From assembly GCA_009781005.1 (NCBI GenBank), contig WQYX01000033.1, forward strand, positions 1-40,931: 40,931 nt of DNA. Reading direction: 5' to 3'. The DNA comes from Polyangiaceae bacterium. GTDB taxonomy: Bacteria; Myxococcota_A; Polyangia; Polyangiales; Polyangiaceae. The notes under the pieces are model-generated. The model did not search any database. It was given only the letters and a program-made list of their open reading frames with translations, and was not told where the DNA came from. Shown here in pieces: positions 23,570 to 31,468 of this stretch. The translations under genes and the position numbers were made by a program. Numbering within the stretch: position 1 is the stretch's first letter; every line of letters begins with the position of its first letter.

Positions 23570-23950
23570 ATGAATACGATATCGCAGCAGACGAGAGATA
23601 AGCGCACGCGCGCCGAAGTCCTCCGCGAGCGATCGAAGCACATGCTCCGCGTAGCCGAACTCGACGCGGAGCTGGCCGACTTGGAGAGCGTCACGACCAT
23701 GGGGGACCGCTATTCGTCGACCTGTCTCCCGCCGGATTGTCCAAGCCGACGGACGTTCGCCGCGATCTGCCGATCGGGCCGCGTCGCGGGTGCGGTGCTC
23801 GAAGGGCACACGTGGTCGTGCCCAAGGGAGGCATGGCACACGACGCGTGCGCGCAAACGTCCGCTCCGGTGTGTTCCGCAGCCGGTGCAGATGGTTCTCG
23901 CCTCACGATCAAGCGGCCCTCTTCGTGAGGGAAGGATAGGAGCGCCATGA
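23570..23950 (+). CDS. Small putative helix-turn-helix protein
   Basis: A 126-residue frame beginning with a charged helix (R-A-E-V-L-R-E-R-S-K-H-M-L-R-V-A-E-L-D-A-E-L-A-D-L), then a segment resembling a short winged helix: L-P-P-D-C-P-S-R-R-T-F-A-A-I-C-R-S-G-R-V-A-G-A and W-S-C-P-R-E-A-W. Its TGA stop overlaps the ATG of the next gene (ATGA), which supports this frame to the end. It is the first gene of a plus-strand phage-like early module ahead of replication-type genes. The function may be regulatory; no named family is recognised. Confidence 0.45.
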   Translation: MNTISQQTRDKRTRAEVLRERSKHMLRVAELDAELADLESVTTMGDRYSSTCLPPDCPSRRTFAAICRSGRVAGAVLEGHTWSCPREAWHTTRARKRPLRCVPQPVQMVLASRSSGPLREGRIGAP

Positions 23951-24655
23951 GCGGCGGACGCATTCGATCGATCAAGCCAGAAATCCTCGAAGACGCCGTG
24001 ACGGCGGGACTCTCCGACGTGGCGTTTCGGATTTTTATCGCCGTGATCGTCCTTGCGGACGACTACGGGAGGTTCCGCGCTGAGCCGGGATGGTTGCGCG
24101 GTCAAATCTACTGGTCGAAGGACGTCGACCTATCGGTTTTCGCTGCTGCGCTGAAGGAGCTCGATCCGCTCGTAAGGCTGTACCAAGTCAACGCACGCGA
24201 GCGAGGGGGCACCTCCGGTCGTCGAGTCGGTCGAGACTCCGCCCGAGGTCATCGCAGACATCGCCACCGCACCGACCGAGCAGCAAGCCAAGGTCGACAT
24301 CGGCACTGCGTCGGCCGTTGAGGCTCGGTCGGTGTTCGAGTCGGAGGTTGCGAAGGCGACAGGCAAGCGTTTCACGCTTGGTCGTGCGCCGTACCACGAC
24401 GGGGATCTCTGCGTACTGGTCAACGCGCATGGTCCGCCGAGCGTACCCGCCAAGCTGGCTTGGCTTCGGTCCACGGTCAGCGAGTGGGTCATCGCAACAG
24501 ACCCGAAATTCTCAGGCGGGTGGACGCCTGCGAAGCTCCTTGATTGGCTCAATTCTGGACGCCCAGACCGACGAGATTGCCTCAAGAAGGCCAGCAGAGG
24601 GCGCGCAGTGCAGTCGATGGAAGGGGCATGTTTTGAGATACCGAAGGAGTTTTGA
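23947..24655 (+). pseudogene. Frameshifted phage-type replication initiation/organizer gene
   Basis: The N-terminal part (23947 onwards) reads G-R-I-R-S-I-K-P-E-I-L-E-D-A-V ... D-V-A-F-R-I-F-I-A-V-I-V-L-A-D-D-Y-G, a pattern typical of winged-helix replication proteins of phages and integrative elements. Around 24185-24210, in codons after L-Y-Q-V-N-A, the plausible frame changes. Downstream coding sense (P-P-V-V-E-S-V-E-T-P-P-E-V, later W-T-P-A-K-L-L-D-W-L) continues in the next frame to the TGA at 24653-24655. The original frame instead runs to 24321 with arginine-rich, non-protein-like sequence. A small deletion that also removed part of the middle would explain this. The product would normally load the ATPase encoded next. 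Confidence 0.6.
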
Positions 24656-24657
24656 CC

Positions 24658-25323
24658 ATGAGCAAAGACGATGACGACGACGACATTTTTTCACTCGGCT
24701 CCGAGCCAAAATGGCTCAAGTGCGAGTGCGGGCAGCTCAGTGCGCGAGTGCCATGCTGGGAGTGCTCTGGCAGTCCTTCGGGGAAGTCTCCTCCTGCGCA
24801 CCCGAGAACCCCCGCAGGCGGAATTCCTCCCCGCTTCGCATGGGCTCACCTAAGCGCTCCCGAACTGTCCAAGCGGATAAGGCATGGCGACCTCAAAACG
24901 CTTTCAGGGCGCATCCTGGGGGCAGCAAATGCTGTCCTGGGGGGGCCTGCTGGGTCGGGGAAAACCTCCATGGCCGTTGCCTGCCTGCGAATGGTGGGTC
25001 GTCGAGGGGTCTACATTCCGGCCTGGCGGCTCGGGACTGCACGCATCCAGCATCCTGCCGGGCACGGAGAGGCGGAGATCGTCGAGCTGGCCATGACGTC
25101 GCGGGTAGCGCTGATTGACGATCTCGGGTCGGAAGCCCAGACCGCCACATCCGCGGTGGCGGACGTGATCTACGAGCGGCACGACGAGGACCTCACCACG
25201 TGGATTACGACCGGACTCAGCTACGAAGACCTGGGGGCGCGATATGGGGCTGGATTCCTGCGGAGAATCGTCGACGGCGCGGCGTGCGTCACCCTGGGCA
25301 AGGCGAAAAAGGAAGCAGCGTGA
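24658..25323 (+). CDS. DnaC/IstB-like replication ATPase
   Basis: A 221-residue AAA+ protein of the helicase-loader type. After an Asp-rich N-terminus there is a Cys cluster (C-E-C-G-Q ... C-W-E-C) that may bind zinc. Walker A is G-G-P-A-G-S-G-K-T-S and Walker B A-L-I-D-D-L-G-S-E; the sensor-like strand T-T-W-I-T-T-G-L-S follows, then G-A-G-F-L-R-R-I. Such loaders sit beside initiator proteins in phages and integrative elements, as here. ATG 24658 is chosen because AAGGAG lies eight bases upstream; it starts two bases after the stop of the preceding broken gene. Confidence 0.8.
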   Translation: MSKDDDDDDIFSLGSEPKWLKCECGQLSARVPCWECSGSPSGKSPPAHPRTPAGGIPPRFAWAHLSAPELSKRIRHGDLKTLSGRILGAANAVLGGPAGSGKTSMAVACLRMVGRRGVYIPAWRLGTARIQHPAGHGEAEIVELAMTSRVALIDDLGSEAQTATSAVADVIYERHDEDLTTWITTGLSYEDLGARYGAGFLRRIVDGAACVTLGKAKKEAA

Positions 25324-25700
25324 TTGCCAATTACATCCCACCATTTTACACCCCCACCGAACAGTATCGAGGTGGGTGCGCATGGCGGGCAGCCCTCTTT
25401 TTTTGTGTGCGCGAGGCCGAGTTGGAACCGGTGACAGATGATCGGTGACACCAAGGTGTGCTGCCAGGCGTCTCGATTCAGAAACACGCGCGCTCCATGG
25501 AGCCAGGCCCGGCCGACCCGGCAACGCGGGCACAAGCAAGAGCGTGTGCCGGCGCGCGAGGCGCTCGCACGACTGGACTCGTTACGGATGCGGGATAGAC
25601 ATTTGCAATCAGATAACATTCCGCTGTAAATAACGGCGGCTCCATTGAAGCTAGGAGCGGCACGGCAGAAGCGAAGCGGCGAGCAAGGATATTATCCGCC

Positions 25701-25904
25701 GTGGATATCGGCGTCGGCCGGCGAAACGCCGCGAATCACGGCGAATCGTCGCGAACGGACGCAAATTCGCGGGCCATTGGCGACGATTCGCGCGGGCCTG
25801 AGTGGTGCCTGGCGGAGGCGCTTCGACTGGCGGCAGCGGCGGAGCGGTGGGACGTCGTCATGCGGCTTGCCGGGGTGCTTGATGCACGTTACCGGACCGG
25901 GTAG
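25701..25904 (+). CDS. Possible small protein (67 aa)
   Basis: A GTG-started frame whose second half, W-C-L-A-E-A-L-R-L-A-A-A-A-E-R-W-D-V-V-M-R-L-A, reads like an amphipathic helix-rich protein end. The first half overlaps inverted repeats and is less protein-like. It could be a short accessory gene of the second element or the 3' remnant of a longer one. No family is recognised. Confidence 0.3.
   Translation: MDIGVGRRNAANHGESSRTDANSRAIGDDSRGPEWCLAEALRLAAAAERWDVVMRLAGVLDARYRTG
25741..25791. repeat. 12-bp inverted repeat within a CGAAT-rich cluster
   Basis: GCGAATCGTCGC (25741-25752) and its exact complement GCGACGATTCGC (25780-25791), 27 bp apart, within a stretch carrying further GCGAAT/ATTCGC words between about 25728 and 25791. 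It could be a regulatory or replication-protein binding site of the adjacent element, which encodes a helicase loader. Confidence 0.4.
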
Positions 25905-26117
25905 AGCACTGTTTATGTGCCTTTATCGGTGGTTGCAAACCATTACATAGGATTACATTCGCCGACCTGAAATGCGGCATTCAGGCCTCGTGAAAAATCC
26001 CATGACACCTCGCCACTGCGGGTCGTAAGCTGCGCCCTCATGACGCGAGAGTGCTGCACGTCAAACAAGGTGCCCGCAGGGAGGGCTTTGAGTGAGGTAC
26101 ACCAATGAGCACGTTGT

Positions 26118-26178
26118 GTACGTGCGCAGGCACCGCAGCGCCCAACCGACGTATCGATTCGCGCAGCAGGCTGTCGAA
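26118..26178. repeat. Truncated family A repeat (copy A5, one half)
   Basis: From about 26123 the sequence matches the right half of A2 and A3 (GTGCGCAGGCACCGCAGCGC onward to the GCAGCAGGCTG segment), then shows a diverged terminus. The matching left half and its terminal repeat are absent, so the element is broken. Confidence 0.75.
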
Positions 26179-26190
26179 CTCGCTCTAAGA

Positions 26191-26283
26191 GTTCGTTCAC
26201 GTCGCCGTCAACGATCAGGTCAACGTCAACGACGATGAAAGACGGCGACGTGATCGTTGACGTGGTCGGCGACGGCGACGAAC
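26191..26283. repeat. 93-bp imperfect palindrome
   Basis: GTCAACGATCA (26207-26217) pairs perfectly with TGATCGTTGAC (26251-26261), and outer GTTCG/CGAAC ends with intervening GTCGCC/GGCGAC extend the stem with a six-base asymmetry. It lies 37 bp beyond the stop codon of the exonuclease gene, so it may end that transcript. Confidence 0.5.
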
Positions 26284-26319
26284 CTCCGCTCGGAAACGAA
26301 GAAGCGTGGCAGACGCTGT

Positions 26320-26970
26320 TCAATTGTCGTCGCCGCGCATGTCGCGCAGCCGTACGAAGGCCAGCGCCGCCATCACGGCGTCGTTGAGTGCGTCGTGCGC
26401 GTCGCGTGTGGGCAACCCCAAGTCCGCCATGATGGTGGCAAAGCGCAGATCGATGTCGGCCTGATCGTGCTGCTGGTAGGCCGGCAATTGGCGGAATTTG
26501 TAATCGTAATAAAGCTGCGAGACTTCGATCTTTGGTTGCGGCAGCCCGATGCCGAGCAGCGGCCTGACCGCGCGGTTGATCATCGCCACGTCGAATTCGA
26601 GGTAGTAGCCCACCAGCGGGCGCGCGCCGATGAAGTGCAAGAGCCGGTGCATCGCCTCGGGCGCCGGCAGGCCGGCGGCCACGTCCTGCTGGCGCAGCCG
26701 ATGCACGCGGATGCTCTCGGCGGACACTTGTTTTTCAGGTCGGATCAAGAGCTCCAGCCGTTTGCTGGTGAGGATGCGGCGGCCCTGAATGCGCACCGCG
26801 CCAATGGAAATGATCTCGTCGGTGCGCGTGTTCAGCCCCGTAGTTTCGCAATCCAGCGCCACCCACTCGCCCGCTGGCGGCGCGCCAAACAGAAAGTGCC
26901 ATTGCGCGTCGCGCAACTTACGCTGCTGCCAACCACGTTTGACCGAATCGAGCCAGCTCCTGAGGCTCAT
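26320..26970 (-). CDS. 3'-5' exonuclease, DnaQ-like DEDDh family
   Basis: A 216-residue exonuclease with all three motifs: ExoI A-L-D-C-E-T-T-G-L near residue 40, ExoII V-G-Y-Y-L-E-F-D near 120, and ExoIII H-D-A-L-N-D-A near 195, giving the D-E-D-D-h residues. It is not the polymerase III epsilon subunit proper, which is longer and has a C-terminal clamp-binding tail. Its start overlaps the stop of the nucleotidyltransferase-CBS gene by four bases (ATGA), so the two are one operon. This pair is common in Beta- and Gammaproteobacteria, often near acetate transport genes, which supports a transferred block. Confidence 0.88.
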   Translation of the reverse strand: MSLRSWLDSVKRGWQQRKLRDAQWHFLFGAPPAGEWVALDCETTGLNTRTDEIISIGAVRIQGRRILTSKRLELLIRPEKQVSAESIRVHRLRQQDVAAGLPAPEAMHRLLHFIGARPLVGYYLEFDVAMINRAVRPLLGIGLPQPKIEVSQLYYDYKFRQLPAYQQHDQADIDLRFATIMADLGLPTRDAHDALNDAVMAALAFVRLRDMRGDDN

Positions 26971-28787
26971 GAGATGGCCGAGAGCCTGAAGCGATACCGC
27001 AGTTGCGTTTTGAAGCGTTTGACTACGTCCAACGCGTCTTTCAGCAGATCGCGCTCCAACGCAGACAGCGCCTGCGGATTGACCGCGCCTGACACCGGCT
27101 CACCCCTGTCCATCTCTGCCAACCCCGCCTTGAGCCGAATCGCCATAAACAATTGCAGCGCGTCTGTCAAATCGCTGCCCATCGACGCGTTGAGCACGCC
27201 CGCCTCCACCAGCGCCGCGATGCGCGCGGTGGTGCTCGTCTCGCGCAGGCGGCGCGCCAGCGCCAGGCTGCGCACGCCGTGCACCAGCGGGAAGATGCCC
27301 TCCTTCTTCAAGTTCACGCGGTCGGCGGCGTCGCCGATCAGGCGGTGCCACCACCCGCCGCTGCCGCTGAACAGATCGATCGCGGCGGCAAAGCGCGCCA
27401 GCATCATGTCGTTGTCAGCAGCCAGCTCCCACAACCCGTCGCGCACCTCCTCCAGTAGATGCGCGTCGCCTGCCACCGCGTGCGCGTCCAGAAAGATCGC
27501 CAGGTTCATCAGGCTGTCGGGCTCCGGCATTACGAGCCACTGGCGCGCCGTGCGCGCGAATTCTTCCGCCGGCTTGCGCCAGACCGATTCGCTCAGCATG
27601 ATGCGGCCCGGACAAGGCGGATAGCCAAAGCGCGCCAGCGCATCTGAAAAACTCTGGCAGACCGCCTCCAGATCGTCCGGTGGCGGATAGCCGTCGCGCA
27701 GGATCAGTGCGTTGTCCTGATCGGTCTTGAGTAGTTGCTCGGCCCGGCCCTCGCTGCCCATCACCACGAGACAACTGTTGGCGACCAGATCAGGCGGCGC
27801 GATCAGGTGCCACGCGCGCTCGAACAGCCGCGCGTTCAGGTCCTGCACCATGCGTGCGATCAGCATCACGCGCGTGCCGCTGCGATACTGACGCGCGATC
27901 ATGCCGTTGATCTGCTTCGCCGCCTCGGCCAGCTCCTCTACCGTGGAGGCGGCGTCGATGCGTTGAGAGATGAGCATCGAGTGGTTCGACAGAAAGCCGA
28001 ACACGTCCAGCGCCTCCAGTACTCCGTGGATCCGGCCGGCCTCGGCCACCACCACCCGGTGGATGCGGTAACGCAACATGGTTGCAAGTGCGTCGCCCAC
28101 CTGATCCGACGGCCGCACGGTGATGAGCGACCAATTGGCGAGCTCGCCCACGGGGAGCTGATCGAGCGGCCGCTCCGACAGGATGGCGCCGTGCAGCGCG
28201 TTGGTGGTGAACATGCCCAGTCTGGGCGGACTCACGCTGGCGTCCTCTACCAGCACGTTGGTGATGCGTTCCTTCTGAAACACGCGCGCCACCGAGACGA
28301 TGTCGGTGTGCATGTCGACGATGTGCGCCGGACGCACGAAGGCCTCGTCCACGCGCGACAGGTTCAGCGACTGGAGCTCGTTGCCGCTCTGACGATGACT
28401 GACGGCGCTCAGTTTTGCGCCGAGATCCGAAAACAGAAGCGCGCCGAAGTCGGCGTTGGCGGCGATCAGATCATTGACGGCCTGGTGCGCCAATTCGTAG
28501 GCCACCACTTCCTCGGTGGCGACGAAGCGGCTGCTCGACTTGCCCGCCACGAGCCCCCGGCCGTCGAAGCTGTCATCCGGCCCATAAGTGGCCACGAGTT
28601 CGTCGCCGTCATGCTGCGCCACCTGCCCCTTGATGATGACGAACAGGCGCGTCGGCGTCGCGCCCACCTCCAAAATCACCTCATCACGGCGAAAGTAAGC
28701 CACGTCCACGTTGTTGCGCACCAGCCGCTGCTGCTCCTGCGTCAGGCAGTCGAACGGCGAGGCGGCGAAGTTAAACGCGTTGGGCAT
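26967..28787 (-). CDS. Cyclic-nucleotide-binding/CBS/DUF294 nucleotidyltransferase-like protein
   Basis: A 606-residue cytoplasmic regulator from ATG 28787 (M-P-N-A-F-N-F). Domains in order: cyclic-nucleotide-binding-like domain at about 15-130 (L-F-V-I-I-K-G-Q-V-A), paired CBS domains at about 150-290 (I-T-N-V-L-V-E-D-A, I-H-G-V-L-E-A-L-D), a DUF294 putative nucleotidyltransferase domain at about 300-460 (V-M-G-S-E-G-R-A-E-Q-L-L-K-T-D-Q-D-N-A-L), and a helical C-terminal domain. The G-S-x-x-R-x-E-Q ... D-Q-D pattern is that of GlnD-like nucleotidyltransferases, so a signal-dependent nucleotide transfer is possible. It is divergent from the his operon over a 94-bp gap. Confidence 0.88.
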   Translation of the reverse strand: MPNAFNFAASPFDCLTQEQQRLVRNNVDVAYFRRDEVILEVGATPTRLFVIIKGQVAQHDGDELVATYGPDDSFDGRGLVAGKSSSRFVATEEVVAYELAHQAVNDLIAANADFGALLFSDLGAKLSAVSHRQSGNELQSLNLSRVDEAFVRPAHIVDMHTDIVSVARVFQKERITNVLVEDASVSPPRLGMFTTNALHGAILSERPLDQLPVGELANWSLITVRPSDQVGDALATMLRYRIHRVVVAEAGRIHGVLEALDVFGFLSNHSMLISQRIDAASTVEELAEAAKQINGMIARQYRSGTRVMLIARMVQDLNARLFERAWHLIAPPDLVANSCLVVMGSEGRAEQLLKTDQDNALILRDGYPPPDDLEAVCQSFSDALARFGYPPCPGRIMLSESVWRKPAEEFARTARQWLVMPEPDSLMNLAIFLDAHAVAGDAHLLEEVRDGLWELAADNDMMLARFAAAIDLFSGSGGWWHRLIGDAADRVNLKKEGIFPLVHGVRSLALARRLRETSTTARIAALVEAGVLNASMGSDLTDALQLFMAIRLKAGLAEMDRGEPVSGAVNPQALSALERDLLKDALDVVKRFKTQLRYRFRLSAIS

Positions 28788-28832
28788 GATGGAGAGGAAT
28801 TGAAGGGTACATCGTTTTTTCTCCCGTTTGGC

Positions 28833-28861
28833 TTGACGCGTTCGATGCACGAGCGTAATAG
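28833..28861 (+). promoter_or_regulatory. Promoter of the histidine operon
   Basis: TTGACG (28833-28838) and TAATAG (28856-28861) with a 17-bp spacer, 20 bp before the first gene of the operon. No His-rich leader peptide or attenuator hairpin is seen between promoter and gene, so classical his attenuation is unlikely. Confidence 0.65.
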
Positions 28862-28881
28862 CGCGCTAATACGCCATCGCA

Positions 28882-29220
28882 ATGAAACGCCGTCAAATCG
28901 AACCCAAGATGGATACCAATCGCGCCGACCGCTCCCTTTGCGAAGCCCTGCTCGCTCTTCGCAGTACCGATGAAGTGCGTGCGTTTCTGGATGATTTGTG
29001 CACGCCCGCCGAACGCGAAGCCATGCGTGATCGCTGGAGCGTGGTACCGCACCTCCTGATGGGCGAACCATACTGGCAGATCCACGAAAACACCGCAGTG
29101 AGCATTACCACCATTGGTCGCGTCGCGCGCTGTCTCGAACAAGGCGCAGGTGGTTATGCGCTGGTTGCGAAGCGGATGCAGCGTAAAGCTCCTGCCAAGA
29201 GCGTACGGAGTGCGCGATGA
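28882..29220 (+). CDS. TrpR/YerC/YecD-family putative transcriptional regulator, first gene of the his operon
   Basis: A 112-residue protein of the TrpR-like helix-turn-helix family: L-C-T-P-A-E-R-E-A-M-R-D-R-W, then V-V-P-H-L-L-M-G-E-P-Y-W-Q-I and V-S-I-T-T-I-G-R-V-A-R-C-L as the recognition helix. TrpR itself binds tryptophan; members next to his genes, as in Xanthomonadaceae, may sense an amino acid or a pathway intermediate. Its stop codon overlaps the hisG start (ATGA), so regulator and enzymes share one transcript and autoregulation is likely. The start may be ATG 28882 or 28909; the family-conserved part begins after the second. Confidence 0.85.
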   Translation: MKRRQIEPKMDTNRADRSLCEALLALRSTDEVRAFLDDLCTPAEREAMRDRWSVVPHLLMGEPYWQIHENTAVSITTIGRVARCLEQGAGGYALVAKRMQRKAPAKSVRSAR

Positions 29221-30128
29221 GCGAGGATCGTGAGAATCGTGAGAACCGGGATCGCTTGCGCATTGCCGTGCAGAAGTCGGGGCGCCTTTCCGAGCGCTCG
29301 CTCGATCTTTTGCGCCGGGCCGGGCTTGCGTTCCGCTCCAGCGGTGATCGCCTGTTTTTGCACGGCGAGAACATGCCCGTCGATGTCTTGCTGGTGCGCG
29401 ACGATGACATTCCCGGTCTTCTCGTCGAGGACAACTGCGAGCTCGGCATCGTCGGGCGCAACGTGCTCGACGAACAGCGATTGGCCGCGCCGGAAAGGCC
29501 GGCACCGAAGGAGCTTCAGGCCTTGGGATTCGGTGGCTGCCGGCTCGCGATCGCGGTGCCGGACAACGGCACCATCGCATCCATCGACGATCTCTCTGGA
29601 AAGCGCATCGCCACCTCGTATCCCGCGCTGCTCGGAGATTGGCTGCGCACGCGCAACGTCGAAGCCGAGGTCGTTCTGCTCAATGGCTCGGTTGAAATCG
29701 CACCCCGTCTCGGTAAGGCGCACGCCATCTGCGATCTCGTCTCCAGCGGAGCAACGCTCGCCGCAAATCAGTTGCACGAACTCGTCACCGTGATGAAGAG
29801 CGAGGCCGTCGTCGCCCTGAGCCCGCACGCGCAGAGTGCGGCCATCGCCGCACAGATCGATCGGTTGTGCGGGCGCATCGCAGGCGCGCAGTCCAGCGAC
29901 GGCGTGCGCCTGCTGATGTTGCAGGCGCCGCGCTCGGCGTTGCCTGCCATCACGCGCCTCTTGCCGTCGCGTAACCCTCTCAGCGTGCTCAGTCTCGACG
30001 ACCGCCCCGACGATGTCGCCGTGCAGGTCTTGTGCAGCGACGCGCTGAATTGGCAGCACCTCGAAGAACTGAAGCGCCTCGGCGCGCACGGCCTGATGGT
30101 GCTCAACGTGGAGAGGATGCTCGCATAA
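29217..30128 (+). CDS. hisG: ATP phosphoribosyltransferase (long form HisG)
   Basis: First step of histidine synthesis, ATP plus PRPP to phosphoribosyl-ATP. At 303 residues it is the long, self-sufficient form with a C-terminal ACT-like regulatory domain, so no HisZ is needed. Seen are R-I-A-V-Q-K-S-G-R-L at the N-terminus, V-D-V-L-L-V-R-D-D-D-I-P, E-L-G-I-V-G-R-N-V-L, and the PRPP/phosphate loop I-C-D-L-V-S-S-G-A-T-L. The C-terminal part from ~225 is where histidine feedback would act. Start overlaps the regulator gene, and the TAA stop overlaps the hisD ATG (TAATG). Confidence 0.94.
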   Translation: MSEDRENRENRDRLRIAVQKSGRLSERSLDLLRRAGLAFRSSGDRLFLHGENMPVDVLLVRDDDIPGLLVEDNCELGIVGRNVLDEQRLAAPERPAPKELQALGFGGCRLAIAVPDNGTIASIDDLSGKRIATSYPALLGDWLRTRNVEAEVVLLNGSVEIAPRLGKAHAICDLVSSGATLAANQLHELVTVMKSEAVVALSPHAQSAAIAAQIDRLCGRIAGAQSSDGVRLLMLQAPRSALPAITRLLPSRNPLSVLSLDDRPDDVAVQVLCSDALNWQHLEELKRLGAHGLMVLNVERMLA

Positions 30129-31468
30129 TGTTGCTAAATCTCGACATTCTTGGGTGGTCGTCTCTCTCGGAAGAAGAACGCGCTAGTGCGTTAGCGCGTC
30201 CGAAGCCCTTGCGCGATGAAACGCAGCTCGCCAAGGTGCGTGCGATCTTGGGCGACGTGCGCCGCCGTGGCGACGAAGCGGTGCGCGAGCTCACGGCGCG
30301 TTTCGACGGCTGCAATCTGCATTCATTCGAAGCGACGCCCGAGGAATTCGCCGATGCCGAACGCGAGATTGCGGCTGGCGTTCGCGAAGCCATGCGCGCC
30401 GCCATCGACCGCGTCGAAGCCTTTCACGCAGCTCAAGTTGCATGCAACGTACATGTTGAAACCGCGCCCGGCGTGCGTTGCGAGCAAATCCTTCGACCCA
30501 TCGACCGCGTGGGCCTGTATGCGCCCGCCGGCAGCGCGCCGTTGCCGTCGACGGTATGGATGCTCGCCGTGCCGGCGCGCATCGCCGGTTGCAAGGACAT
30601 CGTGCTCGCAACGCCGCCACAGCGCGATGGCCGCGCAGACCCGACGATCCTGGTCGCAGCGCAGTCGTGCGGCGTCTCGCGCGTGCTCAAGATCGGCGGC
30701 GCGCAAGCCATTGCCGCACTCGCGTACGGCACCGCGTCCGTGCCCCGTTGCGACAAGCTGTTCGGCCCTGGCAACAGTTGGGTGACGGCCGCAAAACTCG
30801 AAGTGGCGGCGGATCCGAACGGCGCGGCGATCGACATGCCGGCGGGGCCGTCCGAGGTTCTGGTGATTGCCGACGAGTCCGCCGAGCCCGAGTTCGTCGC
30901 GGCCGATCTGCTCGCGCAGGCAGAGCACGGCACAGACTCGCAAGTCATTTTGCTGAGTCCGAGCCGGCGCTTGCTCGATCGGGTCGTGAGCGCCGTCACG
31001 GCGCAACTTGCGGATCTGCCACGGCGCGAAATCGCCGCGGCCGCGCTCGCACATGCGCGCCTCATTCTCGTCCGTGATCTTGCCGAGGCGGTCCAGATCT
31101 CGGAGCGCTACGCGCCCGAACACTTGATCGTGAACACGCAGAGGCCGCGAGAGTTACTGCCGTCGCTCAGCAACGCGGGCAGCATCTTCCTCGGCCCGTG
31201 GTCACCGGAGACCGTCGGCGATTACTGCGCCGGGCCCAATCACGTACTGCCCACGCTCGGATTCGCGCGCTCGTTTGGCGGCATCAGCATCGAGAGTTTC
31301 GTGCGGCGCGTGAACGTGCAGGAGCTCGACTCCGGCGGCCTCGTTCGCATCGGCGCGGAAGCTGCGCTCTTGGCGCGAACGGAAAAGCTGGAAGCGCATG
31401 CGCGCGCGGTCGACGTGCGTCTCGACCTCATGACAAATAAGTCGAAATCGGAGCGGACACGCCCATGA
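30128..31468 (+). CDS. hisD: Histidinol dehydrogenase
   Basis: Catalyses the last two steps, L-histidinol to L-histidine with NAD. The 446-residue protein has R-P-I-D-R-V-G-L-Y-A-P-A-G near 118, K-I-G-G-A-Q-A-I-A-A-L-A-Y-G-T, F-G-P-G-N-S-W-V-T-A-A-K, D-M-P-A-G-P-S-E-V-L-V-I-A-D, and the zinc-site segments A-Q-A-E-H-G-T-D-S-Q and G-D-Y-C-A-G-P-N-H-V-L-P-T. Near the C-terminus is the conserved F-G-G-I-S-I-E-S-F. Length and motifs are normal. It overlaps hisC by four bases. Confidence 0.95.
   Translation: MLLNLDILGWSSLSEEERASALARPKPLRDETQLAKVRAILGDVRRRGDEAVRELTARFDGCNLHSFEATPEEFADAEREIAAGVREAMRAAIDRVEAFHAAQVACNVHVETAPGVRCEQILRPIDRVGLYAPAGSAPLPSTVWMLAVPARIAGCKDIVLATPPQRDGRADPTILVAAQSCGVSRVLKIGGAQAIAALAYGTASVPRCDKLFGPGNSWVTAAKLEVAADPNGAAIDMPAGPSEVLVIADESAEPEFVAADLLAQAEHGTDSQVILLSPSRRLLDRVVSAVTAQLADLPRREIAAAALAHARLILVRDLAEAVQISERYAPEHLIVNTQRPRELLPSLSNAGSIFLGPWSPETVGDYCAGPNHVLPTLGFARSFGGISIESFVRRVNVQELDSGGLVRIGAEAALLARTEKLEAHARAVDVRLDLMTNKSKSERTRP

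Larger units (their letters stand above)
25324..26319. other. Junction region of about 1 kb with little coding content
   Basis: No convincing large gene. It holds a possible short gene (25701-25904), a 12-bp inverted repeat, half a family A repeat (about 26118-26178) and a 93-bp imperfect palindrome (26191-26283). It separates the remnant of the second element from the his-region block, whose genes look gammaproteobacterial. The half repeat suggests a past rearrangement breakpoint. Confidence 0.6.

Noticed and set aside
27735..28973. 412-codon plus-strand frame opposite the DUF294 gene
   Set aside because: His/Arg-rich shadow frame without motifs; it would also run through the his promoter.
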